A stretch of DNA of 10,057 nt. It comes from Planctomycetota bacterium. GTDB taxonomy: Bacteria; Planctomycetota; PUPC01; DSUN01. Each line of letters opens with the position of its first letter. Within the stretch, counting starts at the first letter, position 1. A program made the position numbers and the translations under genes. Below are positions 1 through 6,182 of this stretch, one piece after another. The notes beneath the pieces were generated by a model. It was not told the DNA's origin, ran no database searches, and saw nothing but the letters and a program-made list of their open reading frames with translations. The stretch is taken from positions 1 through 10,057 of the forward strand of contig VGYW01000309.1 in NCBI GenBank assembly GCA_016872875.1, in the 5' to 3' direction.

Positions 1-126
1 GTGCTCGCCCCCAAGATCATCGCCAAGCCGCAGCCCGAGATCACCCACTGCCTCGAAATGCTCGTCCGCACCTACGACCCCTGCGTCTCCTGCTCCGTCC
101 ACATGCTCAACGTCAGGTTCGTCTGA
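1..126 (+). CDS. [NiFe]-hydrogenase large (alpha) subunit, C-terminal end only
   Basis: The reading frame is open from base 1 to TGA at 124-126, so only the last 41 residues of a longer protein are visible. They end in DPCVSCSVH (visible residues 26-34), the C-terminal DPCxxCxxH motif of [NiFe]-hydrogenase large subunits. Its two cysteines (visible 28 and 31) bind the Ni-Fe active site. After the histidine follow seven residues, MLNVRFV. In this family a dedicated endopeptidase removes such a tail once nickel is inserted, so this enzyme is expected to be processed after His34. The wording 'YDPCxSCSVH' resembles cytoplasmic group 3 enzymes (sulfhydrogenase/bidirectional type) more than membrane uptake enzymes, but the subgroup is an inference from a short fragment. 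A terminator hairpin follows 36 bases downstream, so this is probably the last gene of its operon. Confidence 0.85.
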   Translation: MLAPKIIAKPQPEITHCLEMLVRTYDPCVSCSVHMLNVRFV

Positions 127-162
127 TGGCCGCCGTGTCTGGGGCGGCCGGGCCGGGCAGAC

Positions 163-193
163 GCGGGCTGGGGGCCACAAGCCCCCAGCCCGC
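163..193 (+). terminator. Strong hairpin, probable terminator of the hydrogenase operon
   Basis: A perfect 13-base-pair stem (GCGGGCTGGGGGC at 163-175 and its complement at 181-193) encloses the 5-base loop CACAA. It is followed by TTGCTTT, only a weak T-tract. The position, 36 bases after the hydrogenase stop and just before the promoter of the next gene, fits an intrinsic terminator. The poor T-tract leaves open a Rho-assisted or purely structural role. Confidence 0.65.
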
Positions 194-212
194 TTGCTTT
201 GGCGGCTTGCGC

Positions 213-241
213 TTGCCTTACGCGTGCCATATCGCCATAAT
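213..241 (+). promoter_or_regulatory. Sigma70-type promoter for the tandem alpha/beta-hydrolase gene
   Basis: TTGCCT (213-218) and CATAAT (236-241) are separated by exactly 17 bases. The -35 box matches the consensus at 4 of 6 positions and the -10 box at 5 of 6. Transcription would start near 248, giving a leader of about 33 bases that contains the AGGGAG ribosome-binding site at 267-272. The same pair of hexamers occurs upstream of the TPP enzyme gene at 4171-4199. Confidence 0.6.
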
Positions 242-280
242 GACCCCTGAAGGTCAACAGCCACATAGGGAGCCGCGGCG

Positions 281-2218
281 ATGGAACGCATTGCCTGCGT
301 GGCGCTCATCATCCTAGGAGCCACCATGGGCGAAGCTGCCGAGATGCCCAAGCCGGGCGATAAGCTGTTCGGTGACTACATCAGGCAGGAGGCCCTGAGG
401 CTCGACGGGGCCTATGCCGACGACCTGAAGTCGGCACAGGACTGGGCGCGGCGGCGGGAGGAGTGTCGCCGCCAGGTGCTCTGGATGCTCGGGCTGTGGC
501 CAATGCCCGAACGAACTCCGCTGAATGCCACGGTGACGGGCACGCTGGAGGGCGAGGGCTTCGCGGTCGAGAAGCTCCACTTCCAGAGCCGCCCGCAGCT
601 CTACGTCACCGCCAACCTCTATCGCCCGAAGAAGGCGGAGGGGCGGCTGCCCGCCGTCCTCTACCTCTGCGGCCACGCGGGCAAGGGGCGCGATGGCAAC
701 AAGACGGCCTACCAGCCCCACGGCATCTGGTTCGCCACCCACGGCTACGTCTGCCTGGTCCTCGACAGCCTCCAGCTCGGCGAGATCGCCGCCATCCACC
801 ACGGCACCTACCGCGAGAACAGATGGTGGTGGCACAGCCGCGGCTACACCCCCGCGGGCGTCGAATGCTGGAACTGCATCCGCGCCCTCGACTACCTCGA
901 GACCCGCCCCGAAGTGGATGCCGCCCGCATCGCCGTCACTGGCCGCTCCGGCGGCGGCGCCTACACCACCTGGCTCACCGCAGCCGACGACCGCGTCAAG
1001 GTCGCCATCCCCGTCAGCGGCATCAGCGACCTCGAGGACTACGTGAAGCCGCCGGTCGTTAACGGCCACTGCGACTGCATGTTCCTCTACAACACCTACC
1101 AATGGCCCTGGACCCGCGTGCTCAACCTCGCCGCGCCCAGGCCGCTCCTCTTCACAAACTCCGACGCCGACGCCATCTTCCCGATGACGGGCAACCTCCG
1201 CACCATCGAGCGGCTGCGCAAGTTCTACGCCCTGCTCGGCAAGCCGGAGCACGTGGACGCCTTCGTCACCCCCGGCCCGCACAAGGACGTGTCGCCCCTC
1301 CGCATCGCCGCCTTCAGTTGGATCAACCGCTTCCTCAAGGGCGACGCCTCGCCGGTTGTCGAGCCTGACAAGTATCCCACCATCGAGAGCAAGGAGTTGA
1401 GGGCATTTCCCGGCGACCTGCCGAATGACGAGGTCAACACGAAGATTGACCAGCTCTTCGTCCCGAAGGCCGAGGTCGCCGTGCCCGACACGGCGGCCAA
1501 GCTGGCCGCCCTGCGCCGCAAGCTGCTCGAAGAGCTCCGCGAGACCACCTTCCGCGCCTGGCCAAAGGGATACGCGGGCAAGCCCGTCGAGCTGGGCGAT
1601 CAGCCCGCCTCAGGCACCCTCCCCACCGAGCCGCCTATCGAGACCGGCTACCGCTACGCCCCGGCGAAGCAAGCCTCAAAGGTCTGCTGGCTCATCATCC
1701 TCAACGAGGGCGACAAGGACGATGCCCTGCCCGACTGGGCGGCGGGCATTGTGGGCGAGGATGCCTCGGTCGTGCTCAGCCCGCGCGGCGTCGGCCCCAC
1801 CGAGACCACCATCAAGCAGCCCTACTACTTCCGCCGCGCCATGGCCCTCCTCGGCCGCACCATTGACAGCGGGCGGGTGTGGGACATCCTGGCCTTCCTC
1901 GCCGCCGCCAAGCGCCCCGGCGCCACCTGGAAGATCGCCGGCAAGGGGCAGGCCGGCATCCTCGGCGCCTACGCCGCCCTCTTCGACGACAAGCTCTCGG
2001 AGATCGTCTGCCTCGACCCGCCCAGCACCCACGACGCCGGCCCCTACCTCCTCAGCGTCATGCGAGTCCTCGACACCCCCGACGCCCTCGGCCTCCTCGC
2101 CCCCCGCCCCCTCACCGTCCGCGCCCCCACCCCCGCCGCCTTCTCCAAGACCTCCTCCTTCTACCGTGCGGCAGGCGCACAGGAAGCGTTTCACAGCGAC
2201 CGGGTGGAGAAGCCGTAG
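281..2218 (+). CDS. Secreted tandem alpha/beta-hydrolase, acetyl esterase (AXE1)-like
   Basis: A 645-residue protein with a short hydrophobic N-terminus (residues 4-15, candidate signal peptide ending near GEAA), so export is likely. The first alpha/beta-hydrolase domain covers about residues 95-355. It carries the nucleophile elbow GRSGG (Ser223), a candidate acid in NSDAD (Asp295 or Asp297) and a candidate His334 in GPHKD. The WWW/YTPAGVECWN stretch (182-198) is of a kind I know from planctomycete-type hydrolases annotated as acetylxylan esterase or prolyl oligopeptidase-like. A second hydrolase-like domain (about 465-640) has GKGQAG (554-559) where a nucleophile elbow is expected, so it lacks the serine and is probably non-catalytic. 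Likely role: removing acyl groups from carbohydrate outside the cytoplasm; the substrate is unknown. Start 281 is preferred because AGGGAG lies 8 bases upstream and the signal peptide is included. ATG at 326 also has an AGGAG but would drop the signal peptide. Confidence 0.85.
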   Translation: MERIACVALIILGATMGEAAEMPKPGDKLFGDYIRQEALRLDGAYADDLKSAQDWARRREECRRQVLWMLGLWPMPERTPLNATVTGTLEGEGFAVEKLHFQSRPQLYVTANLYRPKKAEGRLPAVLYLCGHAGKGRDGNKTAYQPHGIWFATHGYVCLVLDSLQLGEIAAIHHGTYRENRWWWHSRGYTPAGVECWNCIRALDYLETRPEVDAARIAVTGRSGGGAYTTWLTAADDRVKVAIPVSGISDLEDYVKPPVVNGHCDCMFLYNTYQWPWTRVLNLAAPRPLLFTNSDADAIFPMTGNLRTIERLRKFYALLGKPEHVDAFVTPGPHKDVSPLRIAAFSWINRFLKGDASPVVEPDKYPTIESKELRAFPGDLPNDEVNTKIDQLFVPKAEVAVPDTAAKLAALRRKLLEELRETTFRAWPKGYAGKPVELGDQPASGTLPTEPPIETGYRYAPAKQASKVCWLIILNEGDKDDALPDWAAGIVGEDASVVLSPRGVGPTETTIKQPYYFRRAMALLGRTIDSGRVWDILAFLAAAKRPGATWKIAGKGQAGILGAYAALFDDKLSEIVCLDPPSTHDAGPYLLSVMRVLDTPDALGLLAPRPLTVRAPTPAAFSKTSSFYRAAGAQEAFHSDRVEKP

Positions 2219-2902
2219 CTACCTGAAGAACCCGCTGAACTCCCGGGTCACGTCGTCGCGGAACCTGCCGAAGCCCTCCGGGCACTGCCGTGCCACCACG
2301 TCGAGGTCCATTCTCGCTGCAATCGCACCCACCTGGTCCAGGAAGCTACGCCCCAGCGTCGTGTCCCGCCTCAGGCGCTGGTTCAGCACATACTTGGGAT
2401 GGGTGTGCTCGCCCGGCGCTCCATCCAGCTTCTCCGGACTGCCCATAGGCTCCTTAGGGTGTGGCATGCCGAGCACGTCGCACAGCGCGACTTCATCAGC
2501 CAGTAGCCAGGCCTCGATTGTCTCCACTGCGACTCCGATCGCCACGGGCAGTGCAAGGGGCCTCTGCGCGTCGCTTCTCAGAGCTTCACGTTGCTGATTC
2601 AGTTCGCGCCAGCGCTTCCGAGGTGCCGTCCTGTCCCGGTCAATCACCATGACGGCCGCTTCCGCGCCGAAGAGCGCACATCGCCTTATCTGCCGCGCAC
2701 CTTCGCGGCAAAGTGTTAGAGCCTGATTGCCACGCAAGGAAGGGAGGAGACTCCTGTCAAGGGGCTCGATGCGGCCTTCAGCGCCGAGGATGCGCTCGAC
2801 GAGAGTCCTGAGCAGGAACTGCTCGCGCCAGGGCTGCTCCGCACGCAGTTCCGGAGCGAAGCCCATCTCGGTGGCGCCTTCGCTCAGGAACGCGACCCGC
2901 AT
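2219..2902 (-). CDS. DUF4276-type, Toprim-like protein, partner of the adjacent ATPase
   Basis: A 227-residue protein with the layout of a small Toprim-like domain. The first strand carries an acidic residue (VAFLSEGATE, Glu8), a later strand carries an Asp-x-Asp (VMVIDRDR, Asp88 and Asp90), and a downstream helix reads VETIEAWLLAD (126-136). The EAWLLAD signature is what I associate with DUF4276, a family often found beside AAA ATPases. Toprim domains use such acidic residues to bind Mg2+ for nucleic-acid cleavage; nuclease activity here is inferred. The start at 2902 overlaps the last 19 bases of the ATPase gene and has GGGGAG 5 bases upstream (2908-2913), so the two are translationally coupled. 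Its TAG directly abuts the TAG of the convergent hydrolase gene. CDS call firm, family assignment moderate, biochemical role unproven. Codon use is more mixed than in the flanking genes. Confidence 0.75.
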   Translation of the reverse strand: MRVAFLSEGATEMGFAPELRAEQPWREQFLLRTLVERILGAEGRIEPLDRSLLPSLRGNQALTLCREGARQIRRCALFGAEAAVMVIDRDRTAPRKRWRELNQQREALRSDAQRPLALPVAIGVAVETIEAWLLADEVALCDVLGMPHPKEPMGSPEKLDGAPGEHTHPKYVLNQRLRRDTTLGRSFLDQVGAIAARMDLDVVARQCPEGFGRFRDDVTREFSGFFR

Positions 2903-4086
2903 ATCTGCTCCCCAAAGGTGTAGATGAGCTCGCCAGGGGTGAAGTCCTTCAGTTGCTCCTCGATGTGCTCCACCTTAGACAGCGGAGTGACCTGAGCATC
3001 CCCCCCCGCATCCCGCTGGAAGATGAGGATTTCATCCTTCGAGCACCAATCCAACAGATAGGGCGAATGGCTGGTGGCAATCACCTGCACTGGCGGAGAA
3101 CCGAGAGCCCCCCGGCTGATGGCCCTCAACAACTCCACAATGGCGCGAAGCCTGTGAGGGTTCACGCCCGTCTCCGGCTCCTCAACTAGTACGACGCCCA
3201 CGTCGCCGTGAGCGTACGCTATCGTGAGGTGTGCCAGGAACAAGAGAAGGCCGTCCGATGCCTGGCTTGCATAGACCCCTGCGCCCCCCTTCTCGTGAAA
3301 GACGATGGTTGTCTGCCCGGGTCCTCCCGGCGGGAATCGTACGATCTCCACGCTCGGGACGAACAGCCGAAGAGCATCCTCTACCATCCTAAACCGAGCG
3401 GGGCACCTCTGGCTGAGTTCATAGAGGCATGATGCGAGGCCATAGCCGTCAGCGGCAAGTTCCATGCCCTCCTGCAATTGGCACGGTTGCGCCACCCGCT
3501 GAGGAACCAGACTGTACTTCGGTGTGCTGCGCAGCGCCGCAGCAAGCGGCGCCAGCCTTCCGTCACCTCGCCTCTGCATTGAGTGAGGAATGGTGGACAA
3601 GTAGCTGTAGAGAGGAAGGTTCTCTGTCTTGCCGTCGGGGTACGACACCGTGCTCTGCGGCTGACTGGCACCCGTGCGCCTGAAGGACGCAATCGCGGCG
3701 AGACGATCCCAGCCCAAGTCAACAACCTCCCGCTCTATGAGGACTGCCTCATTGCTGCCGGCGGGAACAGCAGGGTTGGGTCTCATAGCCAGATCATAGT
3801 GTGCTCTCTCACCTGACTCTGGAGTCGCCGGCCAGTTGACATCGGCGCTGTACTCAAGAGAGCGGCTTTCCCCAGGCTGGGCCAATGCCCTGTCAAGGCG
3901 AAGCCCAAGCTGCTGAAATGCCTCACCAACGGAGTTCACCCTCATGCACCGGCTGAGTAGCTCGATGGCGTCGAGGAAGCTGCTCTTGCCGGTGTTGTTG
4001 GGGCCGACGAGGAAGTTGAGGGGGCCGAGGGGGACCTCGACGTCGCGAAGGCAGCGGAAGTTGCGGACTCGGAGTTTTTCGATCAT
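2884..4086 (-). CDS. AAA_21/ABC-type (SMC/RecF/OLD-like) ATPase
   Basis: A 400-residue ATPase. It opens with MIEKLRVRNFRCLRDVEVPLGPLNFLVGPNNTGKSS in outline: the 'hxNFR' strand of SMC/RecF/OLD-type ATPases, then Walker A GPNNTGKSS (28-36, Lys34). A degenerate ABC signature lies at about 274-282 (SQASDG). Walker B VVLVEEPETG (298-307) has the catalytic Glu303, and ATSHSPYLLD (337-346) supplies the H-switch (His340). This order is typical of AAA_21 ATPases that act with a nuclease partner, as in OLD/Gabija, PARIS and AbiL systems. No nuclease domain is fused here; the overlapping downstream gene is the candidate effector. ATG at 4086 is preferred over GTG at 4101 because GGAG lies about 8 bases upstream and it begins directly at the conserved strand. 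A run of eight G (sense strand) at 3007-3000 lies near codons 360-363. Molecular role: ATP-dependent sensor or clamp, inferred. Confidence 0.85.
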   Translation of the reverse strand: MIEKLRVRNFRCLRDVEVPLGPLNFLVGPNNTGKSSFLDAIELLSRCMRVNSVGEAFQQLGLRLDRALAQPGESRSLEYSADVNWPATPESGERAHYDLAMRPNPAVPAGSNEAVLIEREVVDLGWDRLAAIASFRRTGASQPQSTVSYPDGKTENLPLYSYLSTIPHSMQRRGDGRLAPLAAALRSTPKYSLVPQRVAQPCQLQEGMELAADGYGLASCLYELSQRCPARFRMVEDALRLFVPSVEIVRFPPGGPGQTTIVFHEKGGAGVYASQASDGLLLFLAHLTIAYAHGDVGVVLVEEPETGVNPHRLRAIVELLRAISRGALGSPPVQVIATSHSPYLLDWCSKDEILIFQRDAGGDAQVTPLSKVEHIEEQLKDFTPGELIYTFGEQICGSRS

Positions 4087-4127
4087 GGCGGTTCTCCGCA
4101 CGAATTGGGTGCGTTGGCTTCATATGC

Positions 4128-4156
4128 AGGATACCGCACGCGTGGCGGGCTGTCAA
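4128..4156 (-). promoter_or_regulatory. Promoter of the ATPase/DUF4276 operon
   Basis: On the minus strand TTGACA (4156-4151), a perfect -35 consensus, is followed after exactly 17 bases by TATCCT (4133-4128). Transcription would start near 4121, leaving a leader of about 35 bases before ATG 4086. It is divergent from, and only about 15 bases away from, the -35 box of the TPP-enzyme promoter, so the two polymerase sites could compete. Confidence 0.6.
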
Positions 4157-4170
4157 ACCAAAGGCACAGT

Positions 4171-4199
4171 TTGCCTGTGCTGCACGCCAGTGGCATAAT
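4171..4199 (+). promoter_or_regulatory. Promoter of the TPP-enzyme gene
   Basis: TTGCCT (4171-4176), a 17-base spacer, then CATAAT (4194-4199). Predicted start near 4206, leader about 39 bases, containing AGGAG at 4231-4235. This supports translation from ATG 4245 rather than the upstream ATG at 4200, which would lie at or upstream of the transcription start. Confidence 0.6.
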
Positions 4200-4244
4200 G
4201 TGGTGTGCAAGAGGCATGGGACACCCCAAGAGGAGAAGCCGAAG

Positions 4245-5888
4245 ATGAACGGTGCTGAACTGCTTGCCCTCACGCTCCGCGAGCGGAACGTGGAGTTCGT
4301 GGCGACGCTGAGCGGGAACGGGCTGAACCTGCTCTACCTGGCCTGCCGCGATGCGGATATCAGGCTCATTGACACGCGGAACGAGCAGGCCGCGGCCTAT
4401 ATCGCCGATGCCTACGCTCGCCTGACCCGCCGCGTGGGGGTCGTGGCCGTCTCGAGCGGCATCGCGCACTCCAATGCCCTCACGGGCATCGCCAACGCCT
4501 GGTTCGATGGCGCGCCCGTGCTCCTCATCACGGGCGAAAGCCCGGCGTCCCAGGACGACCTGGGGAAATTCCAGGAGTTCGACCACGTGGCCCTCGCGCG
4601 GCCCCTGTGCAAGTACGCCCGCCGCGTGCTGGAGCCCGCGAAGCTCGCGCACTACGTCCGCGAGGCCCTCGCCGCCGCCACGAGCGGACGGCCAGGCCCA
4701 GTCGGCCTCTCGATTCCGGTTGACGTGCTCTCCGCCGAAATCCCGAAGGGGAAAGCCGTGCGCGTGCGCCCAGGGCCGGGGGAGGTGGTGCAGGACGCTG
4801 CGGCGGACAGCGACCTCGTGGCCGAAGCCGCTCGGCTCATCGCCAAGGCCAAGCGCCCCGTCCTCGTCGCGGGCACGGGCGCCTTCTATGCCGAAGCAGG
4901 CCACGAGCTCGACGAGTTCGCCCGCCTCGCCGCCATCCCCGTCGTCGTGCCCATCTGGGACCGCGGCTGCGTGGAGCGGCCGGCGGACCACTGGCTCGGC
5001 GTGGTGGGCGCTGCGAGCGGCGAGCCGAGGCTGCTGCCCGACGCCGATCTCCTCCTCCTCGTCGGCTGCCGCACCGACTACCGCATTGGCTTCGGCCTGC
5101 CCCCCAAGGTCTCCGAGAAAGCGGTGATCATCCGCATTGACGTTGACGCCGCCGAGCTCCGCAGCGGCGTCGAGCCGAATGTGAAGCTGCTCGGCGACCC
5201 TTGCACGGTGCTGGGCCAGCTCACGGCCGCCATGAGACGCCGCGGGGCGAAGCCCCACGGGAAGTGGCTCGCCGAGGCCCGCAAGCGCGACGCCGCGTTC
5301 CGCCGCCGCTGGCTCGATGCCCCGGCGCCGCCCGCCCCGCCGATGACCGGCCGCCACATAGCCGATGCCATCCGCCCCTTCCTGAGCGGGGAGCTGCTCT
5401 TCCTTGTTGACGGCGGGAACATCGGCCAGTGGGCGCACATGGCGTTGGCCGACTGCTATCCGGGCCGCTGGCTCACCTGCGGCGCCAGCGCCGTCGTGGG
5501 CTGGGGCCTGCCGGGCGCCATCGGAGCGAAGCTCGCCTATCCCAACCGCCCCGTGCTGCTCCTGAGCGGCGATGGCGCCATCGGCTTCACCATCGCCGAA
5601 CTCGAGACCTCCATCAAGCACTCCGCCCCATTCGTCATCGTCCTCGCCGACGACCGCGCCTGGGGCATCGTCGTCAGCGGCCAGCGCGCGGCCTACGGCC
5701 CGGAGGGCGTGCTGGCGAGCCGCATGGCCCCCGTGGACTACGCGAAGCTTGCCGAAGCCTTCGGCGCTATTGGCATCCGAGCCGAGACGCCTGATGAGCT
5801 ATCGGACACCATCCAGAGGGGCCTCGCGGCCGACCGCACCACCCTCATCCACGTCCCAATCGCCATCCTCGGCCCCGCCGATTCGTGA
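4245..5888 (+). CDS. Thiamine-diphosphate-dependent enzyme, acetolactate synthase/benzoylformate decarboxylase superfamily
   Basis: A 547-residue protein with the three-domain order of the IlvB-like (COG0028) enzymes. These are an N-terminal pyrimidine-binding domain (about 3-170), a central domain (about 190-320) and a C-terminal diphosphate-binding domain (about 365-530). The cofactor-activating glutamate is Glu47 in RNEQAAAYIADAYAR. The diphosphate/Mg2+ motif begins GDGAIG (Asp443). The second Mg2+ ligand, normally Asn 27 residues later (as in pyruvate oxidase and acetolactate synthase), is Asp470 in VLADDRAWG. The enzyme should act on a 2-keto acid or related acyl donor in the cytoplasm, but substrate and reaction cannot be read from the sequence. 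There is no adjacent ilvN or ilvC, so acetolactate synthase in branched-chain synthesis is not supported. Start 4245 has AGGAG 9 bases upstream. It stands alone between its own promoter and the repeat cluster at 5947-6149. Confidence 0.85.
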   Translation: MNGAELLALTLRERNVEFVATLSGNGLNLLYLACRDADIRLIDTRNEQAAAYIADAYARLTRRVGVVAVSSGIAHSNALTGIANAWFDGAPVLLITGESPASQDDLGKFQEFDHVALARPLCKYARRVLEPAKLAHYVREALAAATSGRPGPVGLSIPVDVLSAEIPKGKAVRVRPGPGEVVQDAAADSDLVAEAARLIAKAKRPVLVAGTGAFYAEAGHELDEFARLAAIPVVVPIWDRGCVERPADHWLGVVGAASGEPRLLPDADLLLLVGCRTDYRIGFGLPPKVSEKAVIIRIDVDAAELRSGVEPNVKLLGDPCTVLGQLTAAMRRRGAKPHGKWLAEARKRDAAFRRRWLDAPAPPAPPMTGRHIADAIRPFLSGELLFLVDGGNIGQWAHMALADCYPGRWLTCGASAVVGWGLPGAIGAKLAYPNRPVLLLSGDGAIGFTIAELETSIKHSAPFVIVLADDRAWGIVVSGQRAAYGPEGVLASRMAPVDYAKLAEAFGAIGIRAETPDELSDTIQRGLAADRTTLIHVPIAILGPADS

Positions 5889-6182
5889 TTCTATCAGGAC
5901 GCCGCTGGGCAGATGAGGTGCCGAAGTCGCGGGCGCTCCGGTGTCTTGCTCCCGAAGGGAGCACAGTGGGTAGCCGGCGGCTTCAGCCGCCGGGCTCGCG
6001 CCATAGGCAGAGAAGTCCCGAAGGGACGGCAGAAAGCGGGACCGGACCGCCTTGCTGCGGGGCTCTGCCGTCCCTTCGGGACTGGGCCGCGGGCGCGTCG
6101 CGGTCCGGCGGCTGAAGCCGCCGGCTACCCACTGCCGTCCCTTTGGGACTGCGATCTTGCCACCGGATTCGTGGGGGTGCGA
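5889..6182. other. Intergenic region between convergent genes, filled by nested inverted repeats
   Basis: This 294-base gap separates the 3' ends of the TPP enzyme and hemL. Reading frames across it are arginine/proline-rich translations of palindromes without start signals, so no gene is called. Almost all of 5947-6149 is part of the repeat structure listed separately. The ends (5889-5946 and 6150-6182) show nothing I can identify. Confidence 0.7.
5947..6149. repeat. Nested, mirrored palindrome cluster
   Basis: The outer arms 5964-5993 and 6105-6134 form a perfect 30-base inverted repeat, and each arm contains its own palindrome (CCGGCGGCT-tc-AGCCGCCGG). The inner arms 6014-6033 and 6064-6083 form a perfect 20-base inverted repeat built on GTCCC-gaa-GGGAC. 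A third layer of the same small palindrome lies outside: TGCTCCCGAAGGGAGCA at 5947-5963 and GTCCC-ttt-GGGAC at 6137-6149. The order is therefore P-Q-P, a 30-base centre (6034-6063), then P'-Q'-P'. The RNA of either strand could fold into a long branched hairpin. Its place between two converging genes fits a bidirectional terminator. The modular layout fits a dispersed REP-like element. Confidence 0.85.

Noticed and set aside
314..1282. Minus-strand frame of 322 codons opposite the hydrolase
   Set aside because: Antisense to a gene with clear catalytic motifs; no domain or ribosome-binding site seen.
1425..2597. Plus-strand frame of 390 codons crossing the hydrolase/DUF4276 junction
   Set aside because: Ser/Pro/Arg-rich frame-shifted translation of the hydrolase continued into antisense of the DUF4276 gene.
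4200..4244. Upstream ATG of the TPP-enzyme frame
   Set aside because: It directly follows the -10 box and lies ahead of the expected transcript start; ATG 4245 has a proper AGGAG and matches the family N-terminus.
4083..5621. Long minus-strand open frame (512 codons) opposite the TPP enzyme
   Set aside because: It is the antisense of a well-supported gene. Its length comes from high GC suppressing stop codons, its composition is Gly/Ala/Arg-rich and it has no recognisable domain or start signal.
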